Below are positions 11,643-23,189 of a stretch of 64,000 nucleotides of DNA, piece after piece (the first letter of the stretch is position 1; each line of letters opens with the position of its first letter). Position numbers and translations under genes: made by a program. The stretch spans positions 2,218,659-2,282,658 of the forward strand of contig NZ_RCDC01000004.1 in NCBI RefSeq assembly GCF_003651185.1, written 5' to 3'. The notes beneath the pieces were generated by a model. The model saw nothing but the letters and a program-made list of their open reading frames with translations, did not search any database and was not told the origin of the DNA. The stretch comes from Stenotrophomonas rhizophila. Its GTDB lineage: Bacteria; Pseudomonadota; Gammaproteobacteria; Xanthomonadales; Xanthomonadaceae.

Positions 11643-12500
11643 TCAGGTGCCCAGCGGGGTACGCAGGCGCGGCGCGTTGGGGTCGCCGGCCAGCGTAGCC
11701 GAACCGTCGGTCAGCAGATCCGGCGAGAAGCCGGCGCTCTCCGGGCGCGTGGACCACGGGATGGCGTTGCGCGGCCCTGGAATGTAAGCGCGCCACTGCG
11801 CCAGGTCGTCAGGCATGGCGGTGTCGATCGCGAAACTGACCGGCACGCGGTAGGTGCGGAACGGCGCCTCCAGGCTGGCGTCCTCTGCGCTCAGCGGAAA
11901 ACGCCACTTGCGCGCGGCATCCAGCGATGCCTTGCCCAGGCGCCTGCGGGTGAGATCCATCTGGGCCGCCGTCCCCGTGCTTCTCAGATTCACCTGCTCG
12001 GCGAACTGGTCGACCACACGCCCTTCGCGGTCAACCTTCAGTGCGAGGTACACGGTGCCCTGCCCCCCCACGCGGAAGACTTCGGCGGGGTAGCGCGGGG
12101 GCGGCGTATGGGCCTGGGATTTGATCTCACGTCCCGAGGCATCCTTCGGGGCGCCATCGAAATGTGCACTGATCAGTCGCACGTTGAACGTATCGTTCGC
12201 ACCCGGTTGCGCGACGACACGCACGGTCATCCGCGCGTCCATCGCTACCGGGGCGCCGTCACGCACATTCGGCTCGAATTCCCAGTTCTTCACGGTGTCG
12301 CGCACCAGCGTGGCCACTGCCTCCGGAAGCATGTCCTGCTTGTCGATCTCCAGCGCAGTGATGCGGCCGTCGTCGCCAATGGCGAGGGTGCCCTCGACAC
12401 GCATGCCCATTTCCACCGGCACATCGGCCGACGGCTTGGCCGCGTGCGCTGGCGCTGTTGCCAACACCAGTGCCACGGCGATTCCCTTGATGATGTCCAT
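11643..12500 (-). CDS. Exported protein with TonB C-terminal-like domains
   Basis: About 285 residues with a signal peptide (IIKGIAVALVLATAPAHA). Two repeats resemble the TonB C-terminal fold. The first is weak (GTLAIGDDGRITALEI to NWEFEP). The second is clear (PRYPAEVFRVGGQGTVYLALKVDREGRV to ARKWRFPL). There is no proline-rich linker or N-terminal ExbB-contact helix, so it is probably not a full energy transducer. The ATG at 12500 has AAGGAG upstream; the frame extends further but without support. A paralogous family of such proteins is common in Stenotrophomonas and Xanthomonas. Function unproven. Confidence 0.8.
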   Translation of the reverse strand: MDIIKGIAVALVLATAPAHAAKPSADVPVEMGMRVEGTLAIGDDGRITALEIDKQDMLPEAVATLVRDTVKNWEFEPNVRDGAPVAMDARMTVRVVAQPGANDTFNVRLISAHFDGAPKDASGREIKSQAHTPPPRYPAEVFRVGGQGTVYLALKVDREGRVVDQFAEQVNLRSTGTAAQMDLTRRRLGKASLDAARKWRFPLSAEDASLEAPFRTYRVPVSFAIDTAMPDDLAQWRAYIPGPRNAIPWSTRPESAGFSPDLLTDGSATLAGDPNAPRLRTPLGT

Positions 12501-12640
12501 CCTGCTGTTGCTCCTTATACGATCCATCGTGGTCGATATCGTCAGCATAACGACTGCTGATCCCGTGTCCAATCGCATCGCTGGATCAGCACCAGCGCCC
12601 ATGCCGCTGTCCGGGCGCGCAGTGGCGATCCTGCAGACAA

Positions 12641-14353
12641 TCAGGCCAGCCGCAGCGCCCCGGCATACGGCGGCGTGTCCGGAAAATCACCGCTGGCAAA
12701 ACCTGCCTGCAGCTGTTGCCACCACACGGGATCAAACAGATGGCCGAAATGCTCGCGCACGGCCGCCAGCTCGGGCGCCGGCAACCCCATGAACATCCAG
12801 AACCGCTCCGCAAATACGTCACGCGGGCCGATCTCGAACCACGGTTCATCAGCCAGCGCTTCCTCCTCATTGCGCGGCGCCGGCCACGCACGGAAGTTGC
12901 ACTCGGTGACCAGGCACAGCTCGTCGTAGTCGTAGAAGACCGCGCGCCCGTGGCGTGACACACCAAAGTTCTTCGGCAACATATCGCCAGGAAAGATGTT
13001 GTTGCGCGCCATGTCGGTGATCGCCTGCGCGTAATCGAGCGCGGCGACACGGCGTGCCTCGGCGGTCTGCTCGCGCAGGTACAGATTGAGCGGCCGGAAA
13101 CGCCGCTGCACGTAGCACAGCGCGATCACCAGTTCGTCGCCGTCCTCGCGCACACTGCTGGCACACTGGGTCAGCAGCTCCTCGCGCAGCGCCGCGGAGA
13201 ATCGCGCCCGCGGAAAGCGCAGGTGCCGATACGGCTGCGCATCAAGCAACCGGCCGACGCGGTCCAGGGTGAACACCAGGGCGTACTTTTCTTCGACCTG
13301 GTGCCGGGTCATGGTTTTCGGCCACGCGAAACGGTCCCGGATCAGCTTGAACACCAGTGGATAGCTGGGCAGGGTGAACACCGCCATGACCATGCCGGGC
13401 GTGCCGTCGGCATGCACCAGCTGCTCACCGGGCTGTTCGTGGAAGTGACGGAAGAACGTGCGATAGCGTTCGGTCTTGCCCTGCTTGGCACGCCCGAGCA
13501 CGGTGTAGATCTCATCGACCGGCTTGCCCGGCAGCAGGCTGCGCAGGAACACCACCGCATCGCCCACCGTGGCCAGATCGGCCTGGAAATAGCTGCGCGA
13601 GACGCCGAACAGATGCGCGACGTCACGGCGCCGGCTCAACACCGCATCCACGCGCAGGCCGCGCTCGTCATGGACCAGCGCGATCACGCAGGGCGAGAAG
13701 CGATGCTCACCGAATACGCGCCCCACCAGATAGGCGCGACGCTCGCGATAGAACACGGTGTCGAGCAGTTCAATGCTGCGCACCGGGTAGTCGCCCCAGT
13801 GCGCCAGATCGTCCTGCAGGCGCACTGCGATCGCGGCGGCACAGCGCAGCTGGTGCGCGTACGGCACGTCGAAGCGATAGTCCCCCAGTACGCGCATGAA
13901 GGCATCGGCCGGGCGCGTGGGGGACAAGGTATAGCTGTGCCGCGCGACGGGATGGGTGATGGCGTCGGAAGGTTCGACATCCATCGCCATGAACTCGATC
14001 GCCCCGTCCACGCCGCGGGTGGCGAACAGCCGGCGTGCCAGCGTGTTGTAGAACGTCTTGTACAGTTCGGCGTCGATCAATCCGGCCAGCAGCGCGGCAT
14101 ACGCCGCGCGAACCTCCAGCCACAGCGCGCGCTCGCCCACATGCTCACCGACTGCGCGGCGCAGGGTATCGACGGTCTCGGCGATGCACTGGTCATACAG
14201 CGCGATGCGCTCCACGGCGTCCTGCCGTGCACCGGCCCAGTCGCGCTGTTCGAAGCGCTGCCGCGCACGCCGCGAGATCGCCGCGAAGCGCGCGTGGTAA
14301 TCCTCGAACCCATCGCGGATCAACCGCGCGAGTCCGGGCGGCGTTGCGCTCAT
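12641..14353 (-). CDS. aceK: Isocitrate dehydrogenase kinase/phosphatase
   Basis: 570-residue AceK, close to the usual 570-580. The family phosphorylates and dephosphorylates isocitrate dehydrogenase to send carbon to the TCA cycle or glyoxylate shunt. Typical segments are [16 protein letters not shown] at the N-terminus, [24 protein letters not shown], the YNxLF-like region near residue 120, and [14 protein letters not shown] with [10 protein letters not shown] at the C-terminus. I place the start at ATG 14353 ([12 protein letters not shown]); the frame continues 54 codons upstream across the icd terminator, which is unlikely coding. It lies downstream of icd on the same strand. Confidence 0.95.
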   Translation of the reverse strand: MSATPPGLARLIRDGFEDYHARFAAISRRARQRFEQRDWAGARQDAVERIALYDQCIAETVDTLRRAVGEHVGERALWLEVRAAYAALLAGLIDAELYKTFYNTLARRLFATRGVDGAIEFMAMDVEPSDAITHPVARHSYTLSPTRPADAFMRVLGDYRFDVPYAHQLRCAAAIAVRLQDDLAHWGDYPVRSIELLDTVFYRERRAYLVGRVFGEHRFSPCVIALVHDERGLRVDAVLSRRRDVAHLFGVSRSYFQADLATVGDAVVFLRSLLPGKPVDEIYTVLGRAKQGKTERYRTFFRHFHEQPGEQLVHADGTPGMVMAVFTLPSYPLVFKLIRDRFAWPKTMTRHQVEEKYALVFTLDRVGRLLDAQPYRHLRFPRARFSAALREELLTQCASSVREDGDELVIALCYVQRRFRPLNLYLREQTAEARRVAALDYAQAITDMARNNIFPGDMLPKNFGVSRHGRAVFYDYDELCLVTECNFRAWPAPRNEEEALADEPWFEIGPRDVFAERFWMFMGLPAPELAAVREHFGHLFDPVWWQQLQAGFASGDFPDTPPYAGALRLA

Positions 14354-14475
14354 GCGGCGGCCCCGGCGGGGCATGGAGAGCTCTGGCAGGAACAGCGACC
14401 GTGCATACATCCACTTCCACAGGACCTGCTGCCACCATACGGCAGCGACCGGGCGCTTGCCCAGCGGGCGCCCAC

Positions 14476-14502
14476 AAAAAAACCCGCGCCGAAGCGCGGG
14501 TT
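14476..14502 (-). terminator. Terminator after icd
   Basis: On the minus strand this reads as stem CCCGCGC/GCGCGGG with a TTCG loop (14483-14489 and 14494-14500), followed by seven U residues. It lies about 35 bp past the icd stop and before aceK. Confidence 0.9.
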
Positions 14503-14536
14503 CTTCATCGATCACCGCAGCCGCGGGACCGCTTCG

Positions 14537-17300
<2,764 letters not shown>

Positions 17301-17744
17301 TCATGACGACTTCAAGGCGACGAGCCTGTCATGACTGATCATGCCGCCGGCCATTGCGGCCACAAAGAGTGCAATCGGAAGAAGTCCGGTGCCTAGACCT
17401 GCGATGGCGGGACCGGGGCAGAAGCCGGCCAAACCCCAGCCGATGCCAAAGATCGCAGCGCCGAGCAGAAGGCGCGGGTCGATCGCCGCCCGTCGTTCGG
17501 GCAGGTGGAAGTGGCTGTCGAGCGCGGGGCGAACGAGCCGGCGCTGCAACAGAATGCCGGGCACGGTCATCGCCACCGCGCCACCAAGCACGAACATCAG
17601 GCTCGGATCCCAATGGCCGCTACCAACATCGAGGAAGGCGAGGACCCGGGCGGGATCGATCATGCCAGACAGGGACAGGCCAAAGCCGAAGAGCGCGCCG
17701 GCAAGGATCGCGACAACCGTGCGCATCAGAAGCAAGCCATTCAT
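17301..17744 (-). CDS. pmpB: YeeE/YedE-family half transporter (second subunit)
   Basis: 147-residue membrane protein with about four hydrophobic segments. FGFGLSLSGMIDPARVLAFLD and GWGLAGFCPGPAIAGLG, with conserved Cys in FCPGPA, mark the YeeE/YedE (DUF6691) fold linked to transport of thiosulfate or other sulfur species. The true start is ATG 17744, overlapping the preceding half-transporter by four bases. A longer frame reaching 18188 is a shadow of that gene. It is last in a blh-bigR-pmp operon, so a role in moving sulfur compounds during sulfide detoxification is likely. The symbol follows the two-subunit PmpAB nomenclature and is tentative. Confidence 0.85.
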   Translation of the reverse strand: MNGLLLMRTVVAILAGALFGFGLSLSGMIDPARVLAFLDVGSGHWDPSLMFVLGGAVAMTVPGILLQRRLVRPALDSHFHLPERRAAIDPRLLLGAAIFGIGWGLAGFCPGPAIAGLGTGLLPIALFVAAMAGGMISHDRLVALKSS

Positions 17745-18148
17745 CGGAAAACTCCAGCGACAGTCGCTGTGAATATCCCGGCGGTTATGAAGACGGCGAC
17801 GGCAGCGATGGAACGGGCCGAGAGGCGGGCCAGTCCCACGATGCCATGGCCGGAGGTACAGCCCGACCCCATCCGCGTGCCGAAACCCACGAACAGCCCT
17901 GCGACGATGGCAAGCGGCCAGGAAGCAATCATGGTCATGGACGGCCAGCCGCCGAAGATCAGCGAGTAGAAAACGGGTCCAAGCACGAGACCGATCACGA
18001 ATGCACCATTCTCGATAAAGCGCTCGCCCTGGAGCCATCGTCCGACGATACCGCTGATACCCGCGATACGGCCATTGGCGATCAGCAACAGGACGGCGGA
18101 GAGGCCGAGCAGCATGCCGCCGAAAAGAGGTTGCCAATATGCGGTCAT
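17741..18148 (-). CDS. pmpA: YeeE/YedE-family half transporter (first subunit)
   Basis: 135-residue membrane protein starting MTAYWQPLFGGMLLGLSAVLLLI. The conserved GTRMGSGCTSGHGIVGLARLS segment carries the Cys typical of YeeE/YedE channels. Together with the next gene it makes a split version of the full-length transporter. It overlaps bigR by four bases and the next gene by four, so translation is coupled. Confidence 0.87.
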   Translation of the reverse strand: MTAYWQPLFGGMLLGLSAVLLLIANGRIAGISGIVGRWLQGERFIENGAFVIGLVLGPVFYSLIFGGWPSMTMIASWPLAIVAGLFVGFGTRMGSGCTSGHGIVGLARLSARSIAAVAVFITAGIFTATVAGVFR

Positions 18149-18489
18149 GTCCGGTCGTCCTGAGCACAGAATATTGTGTAGAGCGCACTCACGAGTTGCG
18201 CCGCCTTGGCCTCGGTCAGCCGATAGAAAATCTGCTTGGCCTCACGCCGCGTTTCTACGATGCCTGCCTCACGCAGCACGCCGAGTTGCTGGGACAGCGT
18301 CGGCTGGCCGATCCCGACCTGCTCCTCCAGACCACCGACGGAATATTCGCCTTCGACAAGCGTGCAGACGAGCATGAGGCGCACGGGATGCGACAGTGTC
18401 TTGAGCAGGGCGGCAACCTCGCCGGCTCGTTGCTCCAGCGCATCGCGGGCCATTCCGCCCCGCATTCCGGTTCCGGACGCGCTCACCAC
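18145..18489 (-). CDS. bigR: Sulfide/persulfide-responsive ArsR-family repressor BigR
   Basis: 114-residue ArsR/SmtB winged-helix regulator. The recognition helix region is VGIGQPTLSQQLGVLREAG. Counting from the first Met, two cysteines fall at residues 42 (LMLVCTL) and 108 (TIFCAQ), the same numbers as the redox pair described for BigR of Xylella/Agrobacterium, which form a sulfide-induced disulfide or polysulfide and release DNA. It overlaps blh by seven bases and the first YeeE gene by four. An AT-rich palindrome just ahead of blh is its likely operator, giving autorepression. Confidence 0.9.
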   Translation of the reverse strand: MVSASGTGMRGGMARDALEQRAGEVAALLKTLSHPVRLMLVCTLVEGEYSVGGLEEQVGIGQPTLSQQLGVLREAGIVETRREAKQIFYRLTEAKAAQLVSALYTIFCAQDDRT

Positions 18490-19799
18490 ACGGCCCCCTC
18501 CAGGGCGTCGAGCGGAATTTTCAGGTAGCGCCTGCCGTTCGCTTCAGGCTCCGGCAGGTGTCCGCCGCAGATGTTCACCTGAAGTGCCTGCAAGATGAGC
18601 TTGGGCATCGGCAGCGTCCGGTCGCGCGCCTCGCGCAGTCTGACGAAGCCGGCCTCATCGATGCCGGAGACATGGGCATTGGTTCGCTTCTGCTCGGCGA
18701 CAGTACTTTCCCATCGCGGATGACGGCCGTCTGGCTGGTAGTCATGGCCGGTGAACAGACGGGTCTGATCGGGCAGAGAAAGGATCGTCTGGATCGAACG
18801 CCACAGCGCTTTTGCATCGCCGCCAGGAAAATCTGCCCGCGCGGTGCCAGAGTCCGGCATGAAGACAGTGTCGTGTACAAAGGCCGCGTCGCCGATCACA
18901 TACGTAATGGATGCCAGCGTATGACCCGGCGAAAAGATCACGCGGCCCTCGATCGACCCGACCATGAAGCGGTCTCCATCGACAAACAACCGATCCCATT
19001 GAGAGCCATCGGTCTTCAGGGCCGGCCAGCCATAGACTTCCTTCCAGAGCGCCTGCACGTCGCCGACACGGGCACCGATCGCCGTCGTCGCGCCTGTCTT
19101 GTCCTTGATATACCGCGCAGCGGAGAAATGGTCCGCGTGAGGGTGGGTATCGAGAATCCACTCGACCGTGAGTTCCTGGGCCTCGATACAGGCGAGGATG
19201 GCGTCGGCATTCATCGTGCCGGTCGCGCCTGACTTCTCGTCAAAGTCGTGAACCGGATCGACGATGGCGCAACGCTTCGTCGTCGGGTCGGAGACGACAT
19301 ACTGCACGCTTCCCGTCCGCGCATCGAAAAACCCCTTGATCTGCGGAATTCGCGTCGCGTCCTTGTCGAGCCACCCAACGGCGTCCGACAGGTCGAAGCC
19401 GTAATCCCTGCCGAATGCCTTGACCGCCTCGCGCGCCATGCGACCGTCGAGCGCTTCGCCCAGGGCGTAGAGCGTCAGCGCTCGCTTCCCGCTCTTGCAA
19501 TGGGCAACGACCGGTCCATTTGCTTCGTTCATGGCCGCTTGAAAAGCGCGGATGTCGACTTCCGTGATCATCTCTCCGATGACTGGCACGAAGCTGTAGG
19601 AAGGGCCCGCCGCCATCGCCGCCGTCCGTTCAGCGGCATTGCCGAGCTGGCCCGGGTCCTCGCCGTCCGGGCGCGCGTTGATGACCGCCACATAGCCCTG
19701 ATCACGAAAAGCGGTGAAGGACGCCAGATCGGGCTGGGCAGTTATCGACAATCGGTCGTTGATTTTGAGGATTCGCATCGGACTCACGTTCGGACTCAT
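18483..19799 (-). CDS. blh: Blh: rhodanese/phosphatase-like domain fused to persulfide dioxygenase (MBL fold)
   Basis: About 438 residues in two domains. Residues 10-150 form a DUF442/rhodanese-like domain with the active-site loop HCKSGKRA (Cys101). Residues 165-410 form a metallo-beta-lactamase fold of the ETHE1/persulfide-dioxygenase group with HPHADH at 219-224 and GHTLAS and GHDYQPDGR further on. In the BigR system this enzyme oxidises glutathione persulfide to sulfite, with sulfur passed on by the rhodanese domain. First gene of the operon blh-bigR-yeeE-yeeE. The start is ATG 19799 or the internal ATG 19778 (MRILKIND), which better matches known homologues. Confidence 0.9.
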   Translation of the reverse strand: MSPNVSPMRILKINDRLSITAQPDLASFTAFRDQGYVAVINARPDGEDPGQLGNAAERTAAMAAGPSYSFVPVIGEMITEVDIRAFQAAMNEANGPVVAHCKSGKRALTLYALGEALDGRMAREAVKAFGRDYGFDLSDAVGWLDKDATRIPQIKGFFDARTGSVQYVVSDPTTKRCAIVDPVHDFDEKSGATGTMNADAILACIEAQELTVEWILDTHPHADHFSAARYIKDKTGATTAIGARVGDVQALWKEVYGWPALKTDGSQWDRLFVDGDRFMVGSIEGRVIFSPGHTLASITYVIGDAAFVHDTVFMPDSGTARADFPGGDAKALWRSIQTILSLPDQTRLFTGHDYQPDGRHPRWESTVAEQKRTNAHVSGIDEAGFVRLREARDRTLPMPKLILQALQVNICGGHLPEPEANGRRYLKIPLDALEGAVW

Positions 19800-19806
19800 T
19801 CATGAT

Positions 19807-19833
19807 GATATACATTATATAATAATGTATATC
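19807..19833. promoter_or_regulatory. AT-rich palindromic BigR-type operator
   Basis: Perfect 11-bp inverted arms GATATACATTA and TAATGTATATC surround TATAA. The palindrome ends 8 bp from the blh ATG and contains a TATAAT-like -10 hexamer, so a bound repressor would block the promoter directly. AT-rich palindromes are the known target type of BigR. Confidence 0.8.
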
Positions 19834-19975
19834 AGAAGACACAAGCGCTTTGAGCAAGCTCAGGTGCCAATGGGGCAGAGTTCTGACAGGAAGGCATGCC
19901 GAAAGGACTGAGGCTGACCAAATCGTTGCTCACCCACCAACGGTTGAGTAGGTTGACCGTCGCCGCCTCGGTCTT

Positions 19976-20575
19976 TCAGGGGTTGCCGCCCGCCGGTTTT
20001 CCGGGAGCGCCAGCACATAGACCTTGTATGACGGTGTCCATGAGCCATGTAAGGCGGGGCTGCCAATCTTCGGTAGCGTCGATCTGCCAGATTCCCGCAA
20101 TCGTTAGAAAAAACTTGTCCGTTGTGATGCCTGGCCGGATGGTTCCGGCCTCATCATTCGCATCGAGCAGCATTTGAGCCGCCGCGATCACTGGCGCATA
20201 GCCATCGTTTGCCATGTACTCCTTGGAACTCGCTACGCCCCGAAGGGCGCCCGCCAGTCCAGTCTTCGTCATCGCATACTCGGCAAGGCGGTTCATCCAC
20301 GCCCTCAATGCCTGGTCAGGCGGGAGGGTCTTGAGCAGCTGCTTGGCGAACTCGGTGACTTGCAGCATCTCGTGGCGATAGACCTCTATCACCAGTGACT
20401 CCCGGGTTGGGAAGTGCCGGTAGAACGTCGCCTGCCCCACCCCTGCCTTCTTCGCGATGACGCTTAGCGGCACATCGGCCGAACGAACCAGTTCCCCGAG
20501 CGCCACCGACAGGATGCGGTCTCGATTCTGCTTTGCATCAGACCTCTTACGCTTTTCCACGCTCACCCCATCCAC
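19976..20575 (-). CDS. TetR-family repressor
   Basis: 199 residues. The N-terminal helix-turn-helix (LSVIAKKAGVGQATFYRHFPTRESLVIEVYRHE) is complete and the C-terminal domain is of the type seen in TetR proteins that control short-chain dehydrogenases. It is divergent from an SDR gene across a 97-bp gap holding two 14-bp palindromes. The likely role is repression of itself and the SDR until an unknown small molecule binds. Confidence 0.9.
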   Translation of the reverse strand: MDGVSVEKRKRSDAKQNRDRILSVALGELVRSADVPLSVIAKKAGVGQATFYRHFPTRESLVIEVYRHEMLQVTEFAKQLLKTLPPDQALRAWMNRLAEYAMTKTGLAGALRGVASSKEYMANDGYAPVIAAAQMLLDANDEAGTIRPGITTDKFFLTIAGIWQIDATEDWQPRLTWLMDTVIQGLCAGAPGKPAGGNP

Positions 20576-20582
20576 GAATTCG

Positions 20583-20633
20583 TTGACAAACGGACAACTG
20601 TCCGATTACATTCCTTAAACGGACTAGTGTCCG
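20583..20633. promoter_or_regulatory. Twin TetR operators overlapping the SDR promoter
   Basis: CGGACAACTGTCCG (20591-20604) and CGGACTAGTGTCCG (20620-20633) are two palindromes sharing the CGGAC..GTCCG arms, 29 bp apart. A -35 TTGACA (20583-20588) and a possible -10 TACATT (20607-20612) bracket the first, which would sit in the promoter spacer. Confidence 0.8.
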
Positions 20634-20672
20634 ATTTCGATTCTACTGTCATTTGATACTTGGGAGATATCC

Positions 20673-21422
20673 GTGAAGACCAGCGGCAACACTATTCTCA
20701 TCACCGGCTCTACGTCTGGCATCGGGCTTGGCCTGGCGCTCAGGCTTCAGCAGGCGGGCAACAAAGTCATCATTTCGGGAAGGAAGAAGGCGCTTCTGGA
20801 ACAGATCAGAGCGGACCACCCTGAATTGGATGCCATCGAAATCGATGTCGCAGACGCCGATTCGATCGTTCGGGCAAGTCGCGAGGCCGCTGAGCGCTAC
20901 CCGGATCTGAACGTGGTGATCAACAACGCTGGCGTGATGCCGAGCGAGCGTGTCTTGGAGGCGGATTCTCTGAAAAGAGCAGAAGAGGCCATTGCCATCA
21001 ACCTGCTTGGTACGATCCGGATGACCTATGCGTTCTTGCCCCAGCTTGCCGGCAACAATGACAGTGTCATCATCAACGTCAGCTCGGCCCTGGCATTTGT
21101 CCCTTTCCCAGCCGCGATGACGTACAGCGCGACCAAGGCAGCCGTACACTCATTCACCGAAAGCTTGCGCGTTCAGCTCGCCCAGACCAACGTTCGAGTG
21201 GTTGAGCTGGCGCCACCGGGGGTGCGCACAAAACTCTATGGTCAGGGCAATGACGAGCATGCCATGCCTCTTGATGAGTTCCTTGATGAAGCACTAGCGC
21301 TTCTCCATGTGCAGGAGACGCCTAAGGAAATCGTCGTGGAGCGCGCCCAGTTTCTTCGCCGGGCCGAGGCGAATGGAAGCTATGATCAGGCCCTGGAGAT
21401 GCTTTCCGCCGTAGAGTTCTAG
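20673..21422 (+). CDS. Short-chain dehydrogenase/reductase (DltE-like)
   Basis: 249-residue cytoplasmic SDR. The cofactor motif TGSTSGIG, the NNAG motif, the catalytic Ser in INVSSALAF and the YSATK active-site Tyr/Lys are all present. Together with PPGVRTKLYGQ they fit the DltE/YciK-like group. The start is GTG 20673 with GGGAG upstream. It is controlled by the divergent TetR. The substrate is unknown. A decayed tail of a close paralogue lies at 43324-43423. Confidence 0.92.
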   Translation: MKTSGNTILITGSTSGIGLGLALRLQQAGNKVIISGRKKALLEQIRADHPELDAIEIDVADADSIVRASREAAERYPDLNVVINNAGVMPSERVLEADSLKRAEEAIAINLLGTIRMTYAFLPQLAGNNDSVIINVSSALAFVPFPAAMTYSATKAAVHSFTESLRVQLAQTNVRVVELAPPGVRTKLYGQGNDEHAMPLDEFLDEALALLHVQETPKEIVVERAQFLRRAEANGSYDQALEMLSAVEF

Positions 21423-21444
21423 GATCGAGGCGAAAGCCCTGGCT

Positions 21445-21474
21445 GCTCAGTACGACGCTATGTTCGTACTGAGC
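21445..21474 (+). terminator. Hairpin after the SDR gene
   Basis: A perfect 11-bp stem GCTCAGTACGA/TCGTACTGAGC with an 8-base loop lies 22 bp past the SDR stop. It lacks a strong T-tract, so its strength as a terminator is uncertain. Confidence 0.45.
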
Positions 21475-21524
21475 TTCACTCAGCATCTTCGTCCGGCGGA
21501 AGTGTCCATCCGGATCTAAACGTC

Positions 21525-21905
21525 TCAATCAGCGTCGCACATGTTGCGGCATCCGCTTCCGATGAGCCTGCATCCGCCTTCGGTTGATGACAAGATGCCC
21601 ATAGGCAAGGTTGCTGAACCCTCGGTGCGATTCATGCAGCTGCGCGGTCGTATTACACGAGTAACCACTGCTTCCCATGCCTTCGCATACAGCCTGCCCG
21701 GGAATTCAACGTAGCCCGCTAGTGTTGCTCGGCTCGGTGGCGGTACTTCAGCGTACACCGTGCGGCGAATGAGTCCCCATTTTTCGAACAGGCGCAGTTG
21801 GCTGGTCAGTTCCTTCTGCGTGATCGGTGCCATCGCTCGCTGCAAATCACTGAAGCGCACAGCGGCGTCGATACCGGCCAGCCGTGACAGATTGATGGCC
21901 CACAT
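21525..21905 (-). pseudogene. Degenerate HxlR-family regulator
   Basis: The open frame keeps the middle of an HxlR winged helix (RFSDLQRAMAPITQKELTSQLRLFEKWGLIRRTVYAEVPP). It lacks the usual N-terminal Cys-containing segment and turns into unrelated sequence after VPPPSR, where family members continue VEYxLTxxG. It lies 13 bp downstream of an intact HxlR gene on the same strand. It reads as a decayed tandem paralogue. Confidence 0.7.
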
Positions 21906-21918
21906 GCCCGAGACGTAG

Positions 21919-22290
21919 TCACATGCCGCTGGCCGGCGAGTTTCGCCGCATTTCGGCCCACTCGATCAAGGCCTGCATCGACGGACCAAGCGCGTATCCC
22001 ATTTCGCTAAGCTGGTATTCCACCTTCGGCGGTACTTGCGGATACACCGTGCGTTGCACGATGCCGTCCTGCTCCAACTGCTTGAGCTGTTGAATCAGCA
22101 TCTTCTGGTTGATGCCGTCGATCAGCTTTTCCAGTTCGGAGAAGCGCAGCGCGCCCTTAGCGGCAAACAGCTGGCAAATGATGACGATCTTCCACTTGCC
22201 CTCAAGAACCCGCAGCGCCTCTGTCGTCGCCTCGACCCATTCCAGCCGCTTCTGAGGGTCTTCGCAGTCCCATTCACGCTCTTTAAACAC
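21919..22290 (-). CDS. HxlR-family transcriptional regulator
   Basis: 123-residue MarR-like winged-helix regulator of the HxlR family. It has the N-terminal Cys (EWDCEDP), WKIVIICQLF, LRFSELEKLIDGINQKMLIQQLKQLEQDG and VYPQVPPKVEYQLSEMG. Family members often sense electrophiles or aldehydes and control adjacent oxidoreductases. It is divergent from the COG2085 gene (97-bp gap), so it probably controls the reductase/monooxygenase pair to its right. Confidence 0.9.
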   Translation of the reverse strand: MFKEREWDCEDPQKRLEWVEATTEALRVLEGKWKIVIICQLFAAKGALRFSELEKLIDGINQKMLIQQLKQLEQDGIVQRTVYPQVPPKVEYQLSEMGYALGPSMQALIEWAEMRRNSPASGM

Positions 22291-22387
22291 ATGATCCTCG
22301 GTTCGTTACTCACCTTTTAGTGGGTACTTATTATTATCGCACAAGCCCTCTGAAATCGGTGTTTTATGTAATTGTGAGGAAAGCACC

Positions 22388-23143
22388 ATGAAGATCGGGA
22401 TCATCGGCACAGGCAACATTGGCGCCTCCCTGGCCAGGAAGCTGAGCGCGGCAGGACATGAAGTGCGTGTCGCCAACTCGCGGGGGGTGGAGGGCGTTCG
22501 GCAGTTCGCCGACGAAATCGGTGCGAAGGCAGCAGACATTCGCGGAGCGGTCGATGGCGCCGAGGTCATCATTCTTTCGATTCCTTTCCCGGCAGTGCAG
22601 ACGCTTCCTGCAGATCTTTTCGACGTTGCCGCAACGGATGCCGTCGTCATCGACACCGGCAACTACTACCCCGACATGAGCGACCCGCACATCCCGGAAA
22701 TCGACGAAGTGATGCTCGAAAGCGTGTGGGTATCCCAGCAGATCGGGCGCCCGGTCATCAAGGCCTTCAACAACATCCTAGCTTACACGCTCGCAGAGCT
22801 GGGCCAACCAGAAGGGACGCCCGGCCGCATTGCCGCCGCTGTGGCCGGGGATGATCAGCCCGCCAAAGAAACCGTGCTGCAGCTGGTGAATCAAACGGGC
22901 TTCGATCCGGTTGATGCTGGTTCTCTTGCAGCGTCGTGGCGCCAGCAGCCATGCACCCCTGCGTATTGCTGCGACTACGACGCCGATGCGATGCGCGTGG
23001 CACTGGCTAAGGCAGTCCCCGGGGCGGCGATCGCCGTGCGTGATCGGATGCCGGAGTTCTTCGCCAAGCTCGGCGCCGCTCCCACGCATGCCGATATCGT
23101 CGCGGCGAACCGTGCGACCAACACCGTTACCAACGCCGACTGA
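22388..23143 (+). CDS. COG2085 NADP-binding protein (F420-reductase-like), copy 1
   Basis: 251 residues with an N-terminal Rossmann fold GIIGTGNIGASLARKLSAAGHEV. VEVIILSIPF-type strands, VVIDTGNYYP and KAFNNI follow, the pattern of the NADPH-dependent F420 reductase/ProC-like family. Nothing in the window makes F420, so the electron partner may be another flavin; the real reaction is unknown. It is followed 46 bp later by a flavin monooxygenase. This order is mirrored at 43.5-45.7 kb. Ribosome site GAGGAAAG. Confidence 0.85.
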   Translation: MKIGIIGTGNIGASLARKLSAAGHEVRVANSRGVEGVRQFADEIGAKAADIRGAVDGAEVIILSIPFPAVQTLPADLFDVAATDAVVIDTGNYYPDMSDPHIPEIDEVMLESVWVSQQIGRPVIKAFNNILAYTLAELGQPEGTPGRIAAAVAGDDQPAKETVLQLVNQTGFDPVDAGSLAASWRQQPCTPAYCCDYDADAMRVALAKAVPGAAIAVRDRMPEFFAKLGAAPTHADIVAANRATNTVTNAD

Positions 23144-23189
23144 GTTTGCCGCCGACCATGCAGCAAGCATCAAGAACGACGGGAGCACC

